Assembly: GCF_000425705.1 (NCBI RefSeq)
Contig: NZ_AUDY01000008.1
Coordinates: forward strand, 310,001 to 374,000
Length of the DNA stretch: 64,000 nt
Reading direction: 5' to 3'
From: Halobacillus kuroshimensis DSM 18393
Lineage (GTDB): Bacteria > Bacillota > Bacilli > Bacillales > Halobacillaceae
This document shows positions 35,167 through 43,260 of this stretch, piece after piece (positions within the stretch are counted from its first letter, which is position 1; every line of letters starts with the position of its first letter). The position numbers and the translations under genes are program-made. Below the pieces are notes generated by a model. It worked only from the letters and a program-made list of their open reading frames with translations. It was not told where the DNA came from and searched no databases.

Positions 35167-35868
35167 ATGAAACAGATCATCGCTGTAGGTGGAGGAGGAT
35201 TTTCGATGGATCCTGAAAATCCGCTGTTGGATACGTACTTGTTGGAGCAGTCATCGAAAACAAAGCCCCACATCTGTTTTATTCCGACCGCCAGCGGAGA
35301 TTCTGGCAGTTATATGGCCAGATTTTACAACTTTTTCGAAAACTATGCCTGTCAGCCTTCCCACCTTTCTTTATTTCACCCACCAACAAGAGATCTCAAC
35401 AGTTTTCTACTGGAAAAGGATATCATTTTCGTCGGTGGTGGAAATACGAGGAATATGCTGGCGTTATGGAGAGAATGGGGAGTGGATGTGATCTTGAAGA
35501 AAGCGTGGGAGCAGGGCGTCATCCTTGCAGGTGTCAGTGCCGGATCGATCTGCTGGTTTGAGGAAGGCATCACGGATTCTTTCGGCGGGGAACTGGAACC
35601 GCTTCAAGGGCTCGGCTTTCTTCCAGGAAGCCACTGCCCTCATTACGATGGAGAACCGAAAAGAAGACCCGCTTATAAGAAATTAATGGCTGAAGGGAAA
35701 ATCAAGCCTGGACTGGCCGTTGATGACCACGCCGCTGCCCACTATATTGATCACCATCTGCACAGAGTGGTGAGTTCTAAGCCGAACGCGCGGGTTTACC
35801 GGCTTTATCACAACCGTGGTATAGAGGAAGAGGAGCTGGAGACGCTTTACTTAGGAAGGGATGAATGA
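35167..35868 (+). CDS. Peptidase E family protein (S51, dipeptidase E-like)
   Basis: 233 residues with a class-I glutamine-amidotransferase-like fold. Catalytic serine in GVSAGSICWFEEG near residue 125, with the HCPHYDGE and DDHAAAHY segments that hold the histidine and aspartate. Family enzymes cut Asp-X dipeptides or act on related compounds. Signals for secretion are absent. AGGGGGAA precedes the ATG. Confidence 0.85.
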   Translation: MKQIIAVGGGGFSMDPENPLLDTYLLEQSSKTKPHICFIPTASGDSGSYMARFYNFFENYACQPSHLSLFHPPTRDLNSFLLEKDIIFVGGGNTRNMLALWREWGVDVILKKAWEQGVILAGVSAGSICWFEEGITDSFGGELEPLQGLGFLPGSHCPHYDGEPKRRPAYKKLMAEGKIKPGLAVDDHAAAHYIDHHLHRVVSSKPNARVYRLYHNRGIEEEELETLYLGRDE

Positions 35869-35873
35869 ACATA

Positions 35874-35891
35874 CATCAAAAAAAATTGATG
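35874..35891 (+). promoter_or_regulatory. ArsR-type operator 1
   Basis: CATCAA and TTGATG are separated by six A, a perfect inverted repeat of the ATCAA-N6-TTGAT type, just upstream of the arsR-like gene promoter. Confidence 0.75.
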
Positions 35892-35898
35892 CTTTCAA

Positions 35899-35928
35899 TT
35901 GACATCTTTCCTGAGAGGTGAATATAAT
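35899..35928 (+). promoter_or_regulatory. Sigma-A promoter of the arsR-like gene
   Basis: TTGACA and TATAAT, 18 bases apart, lie between operator 1 and operator 2. Confidence 0.75.
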
Positions 35929-35936
35929 GCGGTTAG

Positions 35937-35952
35937 ATCAAAAAAAATTGAT
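35937..35952 (+). promoter_or_regulatory. ArsR-type operator 2
   Basis: ATCAA-N6-TTGAT, just after the promoter and before the arsR-like start. Confidence 0.75.
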
Positions 35953-35966
35953 GCAGAGGTGAAACG

Positions 35967-36290
35967 ATGAAAACAGTAGAAAGTAAAGCAGGAACTGAAG
36001 GGGATTTTTCCTTTGACGTGTATGAAAAGAAATTCAAGGCACTCGCAGATGAGCTTCGTCTTAAAATCATGTATGAACTGAATCAGAAGGGACAGCTGTG
36101 TGTCTGTGATCTGACAGAGCTTGTCGGACTCCCGCAGTCCAAACTTTCCTACCATTTGAAAATCCTTCACGATGCCGGTTTTATTCAGAGGGAAAAGAAG
36201 GGGACCTGGAACTATTACCAGTTGAATGACCCGGAAGTCAAAGCGATCTTGTCGCCGGAACTCTGCTGCATCTTTTACCCTGGTCAGTAA
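35967..36290 (+). CDS. ArsR-family metal(loid)-sensing repressor
   Basis: 107 residues with the winged helix (about 25-90: LRLKIMYELNQKGQLCVCDL, then PQSKLSYHLKILHDAGFI). The CVCDL motif matches the arsenite-binding site in helix 3 of ArsR, and a second cysteine pair (ELCCIF) lies near the C-terminus. It should release DNA on binding As(III), Sb(III) or a related thiophilic ion. Four matching operators surround it and the permease gene. Confidence 0.9.
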   Translation: MKTVESKAGTEGDFSFDVYEKKFKALADELRLKIMYELNQKGQLCVCDLTELVGLPQSKLSYHLKILHDAGFIQREKKGTWNYYQLNDPEVKAILSPELCCIFYPGQ

Positions 36291-36314
36291 ACAGGGTAAA
36301 TCTACACATTATAC

Positions 36315-36330
36315 ATCAAAAAAAGTTGAT
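36315..36330 (+). promoter_or_regulatory. ArsR-type operator 3
   Basis: ATCAA-N6-TTGAT between the arsR-like and permease genes. Confidence 0.75.
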
Positions 36331-36344
36331 ATATTGTGATTTTT

Positions 36345-36364
36345 ACATCAAAAAAAGTTGATGT
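36345..36364 (+). promoter_or_regulatory. ArsR-type operator 4
   Basis: ACATCAA-N6-TTGATGT, 14 bases before the permease start, close to or overlapping its ribosome binding site. Confidence 0.75.
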
Positions 36365-36377
36365 AGGGAGGGATCTT

Positions 36378-37259
36378 ATGAATGCTTTTCTCGAGTTTAT
36401 GAAAACATTCCTTATTTTGTTTGCGGAGTTGACCGCATTGTTTATTTTAATCAGTTTTCTCGTCAGTCTTCTGCAGCAGAAGGTGACAGAGGAGCGGATT
36501 AAACGGGTGTTGGAACGACCGAATAAGTGGAGCGGTTACCTGTATGGAACGGTGCTCGGGGCACTGACGCCATTTTGTTCGTGTTCGACGATCCCCATTC
36601 TGGCGGGGCTGCTTTCTTCTAAAGCACCGTTTGGACCGTCGATGTCCTTCTTAGTAGCCTCACCATTATTGAACCCTGTCATTGTCCTTCTGCTGTGGAC
36701 ACTGCTCGGGTGGGAGTTGACGTTGTATTATGTTCTGATTGTCGGTGCTTTCTCCCTTCTGATTGGAGTGGTATGGGATCTGCTCGGGCTTGAAAGGTTC
36801 GTGAAAAACGTAAGGGTCCGGAAAGGAAACCCGGATGTTGAAGCGGATGAGCCGAAATGGAAGGTGGCCCTCCGGGACGCCTGGGGATTCTTTTATCCTG
36901 TCCTGCCGTTCCTTCTTCTCGGCGTATTCATCGGAGCGTTCATCCACGACTTCATTCCTCAAGGGATGATTGCCAGGTTTGCTGGTGGAGATCAACCGTG
37001 GGCGATTCCGGTCGCTTCCGTCATTGGTATCCCCATGTACATTCGAGCGGAAGCGATTCTGCCCATTGCCGATGCACTGGTGGGTAAGGGCATGGGGATC
37101 GGCGCCATTATCGCATTGGTCATCGGTGGTGCGGGCGCCAGTATTCCCGAGGTGGTTCTGTTGAATAAATTGTTCAAGCCGAAGCTCGTCACTGCTTTTG
37201 TTGTCTCCATCCTCGTGGTGGCGGTATCCACAGGGTTTATCGTGCAGGCGGTACTTTAA
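36378..37259 (+). CDS. Permease of the ArsP/SO_0444 type (UPF0718)
   Basis: 293 residues, about eight helices in two halves joined by a charged cytoplasmic loop. PFCSCSTIP near residue 62 is the signature of this family, whose members include the organoarsenical efflux permease ArsP; its cysteines may bind the metalloid. The second half has the mirrored GIPMYIRAEAILPIADALVGKG motif. GGGAGGG precedes the ATG at 36378. ArsR control predicts efflux of a thiophilic compound. The exact substrate is unproven. Confidence 0.88.
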   Translation: MNAFLEFMKTFLILFAELTALFILISFLVSLLQQKVTEERIKRVLERPNKWSGYLYGTVLGALTPFCSCSTIPILAGLLSSKAPFGPSMSFLVASPLLNPVIVLLLWTLLGWELTLYYVLIVGAFSLLIGVVWDLLGLERFVKNVRVRKGNPDVEADEPKWKVALRDAWGFFYPVLPFLLLGVFIGAFIHDFIPQGMIARFAGGDQPWAIPVASVIGIPMYIRAEAILPIADALVGKGMGIGAIIALVIGGAGASIPEVVLLNKLFKPKLVTAFVVSILVVAVSTGFIVQAVL

Positions 37260-37273
37260 AGGAGGTGAAATCC

Positions 37274-37423
37274 ATGGCTGAAAAAAAGAAAGGCCTTCGC
37301 GGTTTGTTTTCCAAATCTGATAAAAACTGCTGTCATGTAGACATTGAAGAGGTAGAGGAAAAAGAAACAAAGGAAAACGATAGCGAAGAGGACCGGGAAG
37401 AAGATCGTCAGGAAAACGCATAG
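37274..37423 (+). CDS. 49-residue acidic protein with a vicinal Cys-Cys pair
   Basis: GGAGGTGAAATCC lies before the ATG at 37274, 14 bases after the permease gene. A basic N-terminus (MAEKKKGLRG) leads to NCCHVDI (Cys19, Cys20), then an extremely acidic tail of Glu and Asp. A vicinal cysteine pair with acidic flank would suit binding of As(III) or a related ion, like ArsD. No domain was matched; function is inferred from the neighbour genes. Confidence 0.7.
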   Translation: MAEKKKGLRGLFSKSDKNCCHVDIEEVEEKETKENDSEEDREEDRQENA

Positions 37424-37492
37424 AGTCTGATGGGAGAGTCTTTAAGGAAGGCTCTCCTGCTTTTGTTATGGTAAATGAGGAGGGAAGTATGA

Positions 37493-37702
37493 ATGCTCCA
37501 TAAATCGGGCGCATTGACGAAGGATTATTTTAAGTCTTATCTAAAGCTCGTTTTAAACAGTGGAGACCTCTCTATCGAGCAAGCGCAGGAAATCGTCCTG
37601 CAGCGATTGTTCGGCGGGGACAGGTCTGTTTTAGGAAAAGAATCACTGGAAAACTTCCAACGAGCCTGTGAGGAAATAAAGCAGATAAAGCCTTCTTTAT
37701 AA
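37493..37702 (+). CDS. 69-residue soluble protein, unknown function
   Basis: ATG at 37493 follows GGAGGGAAG; a nearer ATG at 37487 in another frame gives only four codons. The protein is predicted helical with two amphipathic segments (KDYFKSYLKLVLNSGDLS, SLENFQRACEEIKQI). No family recognised. The gene is followed by a terminator. Confidence 0.6.
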   Translation: MLHKSGALTKDYFKSYLKLVLNSGDLSIEQAQEIVLQRLFGGDRSVLGKESLENFQRACEEIKQIKPSL

Positions 37703-37712
37703 AAAAGGAGGC

Positions 37713-37750
37713 AGCTTGTAGAGAAACCCCTGTTTCTTTACAAGCTTTTT
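37713..37750 (+). terminator. Terminator
   Basis: The stem AGCTTGTA.AGAAAC/GTTTCT.TACAAGCT with a short loop is followed by TTTTTTC. Confidence 0.85.
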
Positions 37751-37762
37751 TCTTTCTTACCG

Positions 37763-37888
37763 CCAGGAGCGAAAGCCCCTTCCCTTTCCGCGGACGAGCG
37801 CCCGAGCTTCCTCGCAAAACCCACGCTCGGCGATCTCGGACCACTCGTTCTTCCGCAGGAGTGGAAGGGGCACCGCTCCTTTGGAATT
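37763..37888. repeat. Long imperfect palindromic element
   Basis: AGGAGCGaaaGCCCCTTCC at the left pairs with GGAAGGGGCaccGCTCCT at the right; inner parts also pair. Length about 125 bases. No promoter or gene. It resembles the other folded repeats in the window in layout, but the sequence differs. It lies directly downstream of the transposase remnant on the minus strand and may be part of its decayed end. Confidence 0.5.
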
Positions 37889-37928
37889 CTTTAAAATCGA
37901 AAAAGATTCTCCTTCACCCAGCTCACCC

Positions 37929-38090
37929 TTATTGGATTTCCATCTTTTTCATATTCCGGCAGGCAGCCGTTATCAGCGCCTGTGCTTTCCCTTTTTCCTT
38001 TCCACGCAATCGGCAATCGCGCAGCCCATGCCGTGCTTTTGAATCTGCGAAGTTACGCTCGACTTTTTCTTTTCTCATACGGTATATCTA
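37929..38090 (-). pseudogene. Remnant of an IS1182-family transposase, C-terminal tail
   Basis: On the minus strand the frame from 38078 reads MRKEKVERNFADSKARHGLR..RLRGKEKGKAQALI and ends at a stop at 37929. This matches the extreme C-terminus of IS1182-type DDE transposases (R-K-E-x-x-E-R-x-F-A-D-x-K-x-x-H-G-x-R). A stop codon lies a few codons upstream in the same frame, so the rest of the element is gone or broken. It is a pseudogene. Confidence 0.7.
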
Positions 38091-38141
38091 CTTTCCTTCA
38101 TTTTATCGTAGCGTAAAGTTGTTTTCCACAGGGACCGGCAC

Positions 38142-38277
38142 GAAGAGCGTTCGGTGGTGACGCCTGCGGGAACAGCGCGAGCCGAAGATCCACTTGGTCA
38201 AATGGTTTCTTGACCAAGTTAGCTGAGGTCGTGCCCGCGGCAAGCATCCGCCGATAAGCGGAACGTGCCCTCTCAAC
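38142..38277. repeat. Dispersed palindromic repeat, copy A (full)
   Basis: About 136 bases. The outer arms (CGTTCGGTGG and CCGCCGATAAGCGGAACG type) pair, next CTGCGGG pairs with CCCGCGG, and the central hairpin is CACTTGGTCAA...TTGACCAAGT. Copy B at 48145-48281 differs in the hairpin by paired changes. No gene inside. Confidence 0.75.
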
Positions 38278-38330
38278 AAGACATGCGGACAACTCTAATC
38301 GGATAGGGCGAACTTTTTCTACAGACTGCC

Positions 38331-38357
38331 TTCTTTATAAAAAAGAAGTTTTTTTAA
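38331..38357 (+). terminator. Weak terminator-like hairpin
   Basis: The stem CTTCTTTAT..AAAAAGAAG is followed by seven T. Confidence 0.5.
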
Positions 38358-38416
38358 TGATTGAGTTCAGGGGAATCTTTTGAAATAATTGGAATCGTAG
38401 AAGAGGAGGGAAGCGT

Positions 38417-38962
38417 ATGTTTACGATGCATGTGGATGACGAAGTAGAGCTGTCCATTTTTGAACCGAGACACGCGGAGTCCTTGTTCCAGCTGGTCGAC
38501 AAAAACAGGGACCGCCTCGGGGTGTGGCTTTCCTTCCCCGAAAAGACGAGAGAAAAAGCGGACTCACTAGCTTTCATCAGAAGGTCCCTGACAAGGATGG
38601 CCGATGGAGATGGTTTCTGGGCAGGTATCCTGTATAAAGGAGAGCTGGCCGGTTCCACTGGATTTCTATACATAGATCAGGAAGCGGGAAGGACGGAAAT
38701 CGGCTACTGGATTGGAGCTGACTTTACGGGCAGGGGTCTTGTAACGAAAGCGGTCCGGAAGATGGTCGATTACGCATTTTTTGAGCTTGGGTTAAGAAAA
38801 GTGAACATTCAGACATCCGGAGGAAATGGAAAAAGCAGGGCGGTTCCCGAACGGCTCGGATTCACGAAGGAAGGAGTCCTGCGTGAGTATGAATATTTGA
38901 ACGGGAGCCATCACGACAGGATCGTTTATGGTTTGCTGAAAGAGGAGTGGGGGGGATTTTAA
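38417..38962 (+). CDS. GNAT acetyltransferase, RimJ/RimL-like
   Basis: 181 residues, an acetyl-CoA-dependent N-acetyltransferase of the group that modifies ribosomal or other proteins. Visible are the EIGYWIGADFTGRGLVTKAV segment with the Gly-x-Gly of the CoA loop, and NGKSRAVPERLGFTKEG near the C-terminus. The closest layout is the YdaF/RimL type. GAGGAGG precedes the ATG. The target is unknown. Confidence 0.88.
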   Translation: MFTMHVDDEVELSIFEPRHAESLFQLVDKNRDRLGVWLSFPEKTREKADSLAFIRRSLTRMADGDGFWAGILYKGELAGSTGFLYIDQEAGRTEIGYWIGADFTGRGLVTKAVRKMVDYAFFELGLRKVNIQTSGGNGKSRAVPERLGFTKEGVLREYEYLNGSHHDRIVYGLLKEEWGGF

Positions 38963-39165
38963 CGAACTATTATAGGCTGAAAAAGGTTCTGCGGATTGTC
39001 GTTTTAGGTATTGGTCTAATGGTAATAACAGCAGGCATTTATCAAATCATTCATCCAAATTCGTCTTCTCCCTTTCTGTTCCTCCTATCAATTCAAATGA
39101 CAGCATTGGCTCTTTATTGGAGCGTCCAAAGGAAACTGGAACGGTTGGGAGGTGAGCAGTCATGA
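38947..39165 (+). CDS. 72-residue membrane protein, start uncertain
   Basis: GTG at 38947 overlaps the end of the acetyltransferase gene; the only ribosome binding site is close to it (AAAGAGGA), so the true start may be later. Two helices (about 17-34 and 43-60) and a basic end. The next gene overlaps by four bases (ATGA), indicating an operon of membrane proteins. No family recognised. Confidence 0.55.
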   Translation: MGGILTNYYRLKKVLRIVVLGIGLMVITAGIYQIIHPNSSSPFLFLLSIQMTALALYWSVQRKLERLGGEQS

Positions 39166-39599
39166 GCTATTCCATCAATCCGAAGAGAATCAGGGATACG
39201 GTCACAGTTCTCTTTCCCCTTCTGTGGTTACTCCTCTCCAGCGCATTCGGTGCATCGGTTCAACTGTTCCTGGTGATTCTATTATTTTTAGCGATGGGCA
39301 GTTTATTTCGATTTCAAATTGATATTCAGGATCAGCGATTGATTTATACCGTTACCTACCTGAAGAAGCGGGTTTTAAATAAAGAACTGGTACCTGAGCA
39401 TATCCAAACGCTTAAATTCTTCCGGACCGGCTGGAAAAAGAAAGCGGCTGCCATCAAAACCTATAAGGGCTTGAACATCCCGTTAGTGGTGATGACAGAG
39501 CCGGAGGGGTATGACGAATTACTGGCTTTTGGCAGGAGAAATCAAATCAATGTAGAAAAAACAAAGGACTACATGCTTTTGGAACGGATGGATTCCTAA
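39162..39599 (+). CDS. Membrane protein with PH-like soluble part
   Basis: 145 residues. Two helices near the N-terminus (about 14-31, 35-51), then a soluble beta-rich part like the bacterial PH/bPH2 domains seen after two-helix anchors. Coupled to the previous gene; GGAGGTGAG precedes the ATG. Function unknown. Confidence 0.7.
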   Translation: MSYSINPKRIRDTVTVLFPLLWLLLSSAFGASVQLFLVILLFLAMGSLFRFQIDIQDQRLIYTVTYLKKRVLNKELVPEHIQTLKFFRTGWKKKAAAIKTYKGLNIPLVVMTEPEGYDELLAFGRRNQINVEKTKDYMLLERMDS

Positions 39600-39624
39600 A
39601 AGGAAATGAAAGAGGAGGAGTTCT

Positions 39625-40092
39625 ATGTATCGATCCTTTGTCGTATGTGTTCTTCTTTCCGTTGTTTTCATTTTTTCTGCCCTCGTTTCCTGGTATGAAG
39701 GAAGTGCGCTTCTGGATAAATCATGGGAATGGGCTCATTCCGCCCCTTTTTCCCAAATGATTAACGGGGAGGTCATGGGAGAGGAGCAGATTGTCCAGCT
39801 GGATTACTTCGTGTATGCCGCTAAGTTCAGACCGCTGTTTCCGATGCTGATGTTCAGCAGCTTCATTTTACTGCTTTTGGCGGTGGGCTCGATCTTGACG
39901 AAAGGCCGGTGGAAAGGGTCGATGGTTTTACTGGCTTTATTAGGGGCGGGACTGTTTGCTTTCAGTTTTCTCAGCTATGCTTCTTCCACAATTGGCGGAC
40001 ATCTCTTTTTTTACTTCGGAATAGCTGCCGGGATGTTTGCCGTGGGAAGTGCCCTGTTGATGTATGTCCGGTTTGGTCGGAGAACAGTATAA
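39625..40092 (+). CDS. DUF4306 family membrane protein (YjdJ-like)
   Basis: 155 residues with four helices (about 5-22, 71-90, 100-120, 127-145) and an extracellular-like loop after the first helix containing WYEGSALLDKSWEW. The pattern fits DUF4306, present in B. subtilis YjdJ. GAGGAGG precedes the ATG. Function unknown. Confidence 0.75.
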   Translation: MYRSFVVCVLLSVVFIFSALVSWYEGSALLDKSWEWAHSAPFSQMINGEVMGEEQIVQLDYFVYAAKFRPLFPMLMFSSFILLLLAVGSILTKGRWKGSMVLLALLGAGLFAFSFLSYASSTIGGHLFFYFGIAAGMFAVGSALLMYVRFGRRTV

Positions 40093-40202
40093 AAGTGTGT
40101 AAGAAATACGGTCCTTTTCCTTTAACTGGGATTCCGTGCGGGTGTTCTGTTGGCCCCCGCCTTGGGATTTGGGCGTAGGATAGGTAATACGGAGGTGATT
40201 AA

Positions 40203-40427
40203 GTGTTTCTCGCACAGCTAGGTGTATTCCTGGCAGTCGCAGGCATATCAGCTCTAGGAGCGGGACTCTTCGGACCTTATAAGTCATACTTCTACGTAGG
40301 TATGATTGCTCTGTCCCTCGTAGGAATCGCTTTTGTAGATAGAGGTCCATGGAACCTTCCGTTTATGTTCGGGATCATTGCATTGTCAGGCATCCTTTAT
40401 ACTATCAAGAGGCTTAGAGTCCGTTAA
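40203..40427 (+). CDS. 74-residue membrane protein
   Basis: GTG start after GGAGGTGA. Three helices (about 3-22, 28-44, 50-67) and a basic tail. No family recognised. Confidence 0.7.
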   Translation: MFLAQLGVFLAVAGISALGAGLFGPYKSYFYVGMIALSLVGIAFVDRGPWNLPFMFGIIALSGILYTIKRLRVR

Positions 40428-40587
40428 ACAAAAAACTCCAGTTGTGTTTAAATAGTGTTCGAAGTTTTTCGAAGATTTCATTACGGTATAAATCCAGCGC
40501 TGTGCCCTGTCTTTTATTTGCGACGGGGCTGTTTGATTTAGAGAACAACAAAGATGAGTAAAGGTTTCGTTTAGGAGGTCCGGACGT

Positions 40588-40770
40588 ATGAAAACGTATG
40601 GAGTTTTATTTGCCCTTTTATTAATTACACATACGATGACACTTGTAAACATTACGATTTTTGATGGTCAATGGAACGGCATTGTTCTGTTTTTATCCAG
40701 TATCCTTTTTCTTATTGGAGCGGTGTTCTTTGGGACAGAATTCAAAGCTCGCAGAAAAGTGAACACATAA
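40588..40770 (+). CDS. 60-residue two-helix membrane protein
   Basis: TAGGAGG precedes the ATG at normal spacing. Two helices (about 5-22 and 31-50) and a basic end. Unknown function; followed by a strong terminator. Confidence 0.7.
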   Translation: MKTYGVLFALLLITHTMTLVNITIFDGQWNGIVLFLSSILFLIGAVFFGTEFKARRKVNT

Positions 40771-40788
40771 GTCCAGGAAAGGACTCCA

Positions 40789-40813
40789 GCCCGCCATTAT
40801 GGCGGGCTTTTTT
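40789..40813 (+). terminator. Terminator
   Basis: The stem GCCCGCC/GGCGGGC is followed by TTTTTT. Confidence 0.9.
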
Positions 40814-40843
40814 ACGCTTCATCTCTCATGATCTGCTGTTTTT

Positions 40844-40910
40844 CCCAAGAGCGCTCTGTAATCCTGCCCGCAAAAGGCACCCAACGATAAGCGGAACATT
40901 ACTATGGACA
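40844..40910. repeat. Dispersed palindromic repeat, copy D (right half only)
   Basis: This matches the right arm of copies A and B: CCAAG...GCCCGC..GGCACCCAACGATAAGCGGAACATTACTAT. The left arm and most of the central hairpin are missing. Confidence 0.55.
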
Positions 40911-41087
40911 TCTATAGGTGCTTTTTCTAATGGCTGAGACCGTATCGAGTCCAGTACTCTTTTACAGGTATTCACCTGCCTTTCTATCAAGTGGAACGTT
41001 GTATCCTTTAGACAGATTAGCATTGAGAAATATGTATATATTTGGAATAATAGATAGAGAGAATAATAGAAAAGGGATGAAGGGGAT

Positions 41088-42368
41088 ATGGCAGGAAGAA
41101 AACCACTGATCAAAAGGATTAAATGGCCTGGCTGGGTCGTTCTTCTGCTGATTGCCGGTCTAATAGGAACGGGAATGGTGAAATGGCTTACGCCTGTATC
41201 TGGTAAAAGCAGCAGCGCCCCCTACCTCTATTTCCAGGAGGAGACGGAGGAAGCGGATACCTACACGCTCTCCATCAGCACCGCCTCTATGGAAGAGGAT
41301 GAACAGAACGAGGAAATCCAAGCGTGGATTGAACAGGAAAAAGAAAGCTTTTTCAACAAAGTGGAAAAGTATGGCGGGGAGCTCGGCGGCGGCCGCCGTG
41401 CGCATTTAACCATTGAGGTTGATGCTCATCAGGGGCGCGGGGGTACATACAGCTTTATTTTCCGCTCCCACAAAAGGGTGGAGGAAAAGCAGTCCGAGTC
41501 AAAGGTGCGGGTCTTTACACTGAACAAGGAAAATCAAAGCGTGAAGCTTACGAGCCTGCTGGATAACCCTGAAGCTGTCCGAGGTATTCAGGAGGGCGTG
41601 GAGCAGCAGTTGAAAAAGGAAAGCCCTGATGGAGAGGCGCTTGCAGATATTATAAACCGGCCGGATGATTGGAACTGGTCCATACGAGGTAAGAATTTGA
41701 CCGCTTATTTCAATCCGGAAGACCTCGGAATAGATAAGGAAGATTTTTTTCAAGTGAACATACCTCTGGAACGGATTCTTTCTTTTAAAGACTCCGGACA
41801 AAAAGTGGTGGCGCTTACCTTTGATGATGGCCCTAATCGGAATGTGACACCGGAAGTTCTGGATATTTTAAAGCATCACAACGCCAAAGCTACTTTTTTC
41901 ATGATGGGTGAACAGGTGGATAAATCTCCCGACCTTGCCAAAAGGGTGGCTGATGAGGGGCATGAGATCGGCAATCACACCGATCAGCACAAGGATTTAA
42001 CGAAGATGGGTATGCCGGCCGTCAAGAATGAAATGCAGGCGTCCCGTAATAAAATTATCGAGGTAACCGGGCAGCAACCGTCTGTTTTTCGCCCTCCTTA
42101 CGGTGCTGTCAATGATACCGTGGAGGAGGCAGCCCGGCACTTTGGGTCATCGGTCGTATTATGGTCCGTCGATTCCCACGACTGGAAGAGCAGAGATCCG
42201 GAGGCCGTGAATAAAGTGATCGAGAAAGAAGTCGTTCCCGGATCGATAGTCCTGCTGCATGATGTGCATAAGGAAACGGCCGAAGCTCTGCCGACGCTGC
42301 TGGACTATTTGGAGAAGGAAGGCTATCAGTTCGTGACAGTGTCTGAACTGCTTTCCATCCAAGGGTGA
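41088..42368 (+). CDS. Membrane-anchored peptidoglycan deacetylase, PdaC-like
   Basis: 426 residues. An uncleaved signal/anchor helix (about 13-32) leads to an extracellular DUF4163/DUF3298-like domain (about 50-235) and a NodB polysaccharide deacetylase domain (about 238-425). Catalytic features: TFDDGP (244-249), HEIGNHTDQH, RPPYG, WSVDSHDW and LLHDVH. These enzymes remove acetyl groups from cell-wall glycan, giving lysozyme resistance. The domain order matches PdaC. AAGGGGATATGG lies near the ATG. Confidence 0.9.
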   Translation: MAGRKPLIKRIKWPGWVVLLLIAGLIGTGMVKWLTPVSGKSSSAPYLYFQEETEEADTYTLSISTASMEEDEQNEEIQAWIEQEKESFFNKVEKYGGELGGGRRAHLTIEVDAHQGRGGTYSFIFRSHKRVEEKQSESKVRVFTLNKENQSVKLTSLLDNPEAVRGIQEGVEQQLKKESPDGEALADIINRPDDWNWSIRGKNLTAYFNPEDLGIDKEDFFQVNIPLERILSFKDSGQKVVALTFDDGPNRNVTPEVLDILKHHNAKATFFMMGEQVDKSPDLAKRVADEGHEIGNHTDQHKDLTKMGMPAVKNEMQASRNKIIEVTGQQPSVFRPPYGAVNDTVEEAARHFGSSVVLWSVDSHDWKSRDPEAVNKVIEKEVVPGSIVLLHDVHKETAEALPTLLDYLEKEGYQFVTVSELLSIQG

Positions 42369-42381
42369 GAAGGAGAATGAT

Positions 42382-43017
42382 ATGAAAAAATTATGGTTGG
42401 TGATGATGTTTTGTCTTCTGCTGTCCGCCTGTTCAAATGAAGCGGCAGAACAGGATCAGGGTATGACGTCGAAAGATACCTTGAAGATAAAACCGGCGGA
42501 ATTGTCAGAAAGGGAAGAGACGATCATCTCCCATCTGGGGAATGGTTTTGAATCCTTTTTTACAATGGATGGGAAGATCCCGGAAGGAGAAGGATTAAAG
42601 ACGACGGTGCTTGTGATAGAAAATGGTAGCGAACCGGAAGAACGGCTGTCATCATTCTCCGGGGAAGAAGGGGAGGAGACCTATAAAAAAGACCTCCTCA
42701 GCTTTCACATGGGTGATATGGAAGAACAAACGAACGTCAGCATCGGAACAAGCGGGACGCTGGCAGGAGGAACGGTTCAGGTGCCGGAAGCGTTAACCGG
42801 GTATGCGTTTACTGGAATAAATCAAGCATTCAAAATGAAAAAAGGGGTTTCCTATTATCCTGCTTTCATGATTGCTGCCAAAGGGGATATTCTGCGGGAT
42901 CCTGGAATTGAAGATGCCCGTCAGATTCCGGAGGCTGTAAAAGAGGCGGATTATGCGGTCGTCTTTCAATTGGAATGGACTGAGGATGAAACGTATCATC
43001 AGTCTGTGACGGAATAA
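42382..43017 (+). CDS. Lipoprotein, unknown function
   Basis: 211 residues. Signal peptide with lipobox LLSAC (Cys17), then an acidic extracellular domain without recognised motifs. It starts 13 bases after the deacetylase gene (AGAAGGAG before the ATG), so both are probably cotranscribed and both face the outside of the membrane. Confidence 0.78.
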   Translation: MKKLWLVMMFCLLLSACSNEAAEQDQGMTSKDTLKIKPAELSEREETIISHLGNGFESFFTMDGKIPEGEGLKTTVLVIENGSEPEERLSSFSGEEGEETYKKDLLSFHMGDMEEQTNVSIGTSGTLAGGTVQVPEALTGYAFTGINQAFKMKKGVSYYPAFMIAAKGDILRDPGIEDARQIPEAVKEADYAVVFQLEWTEDETYHQSVTE

Positions 43018-43057
43018 AAAGGGGGCTTAGTTACAGAAAGAGCATGACTATGCCCCC
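43014..43057 (-). terminator. Minus-strand terminator overlapping a small gene's end
   Basis: On the minus strand GGGGGC...GCCCCC is followed by TTTTTA. It overlaps the last codons of the small minus-strand gene and supports that gene being transcribed. Confidence 0.6.
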
Positions 43058-43135
43058 GATTAGTAAAATGATGGACACGGAGATCAGGGCCATTTTCTTT
43101 GGACGGTCGAGTTTGTGGAAGAGCCGGAAGAACAT
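43031..43135 (-). CDS. 34-residue membrane peptide on the minus strand
   Basis: GGAGGTGACCAGC precedes the ATG at 43135 (minus strand). The peptide has a basic start (MFFRLFHKLDRPKK) and one helix of about 18 residues. A terminator with T-run overlaps its end. It lies between a plus-strand lipoprotein gene and another plus-strand gene. No family recognised. Confidence 0.65.
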   Translation of the reverse strand: MFFRLFHKLDRPKKMALISVSIILLIGGIVMLFL

Positions 43136-43260
43136 GCTGGTCACCTCCATAAGGAAATCAGTCTTTGTTATACATACGCTGACCAACATGATTGGGTTTC
43201 GGAATCATTTGGTTAAGGGAAAATATAGCAGATACTTACATTTGGAGGGGGATTTGATGA

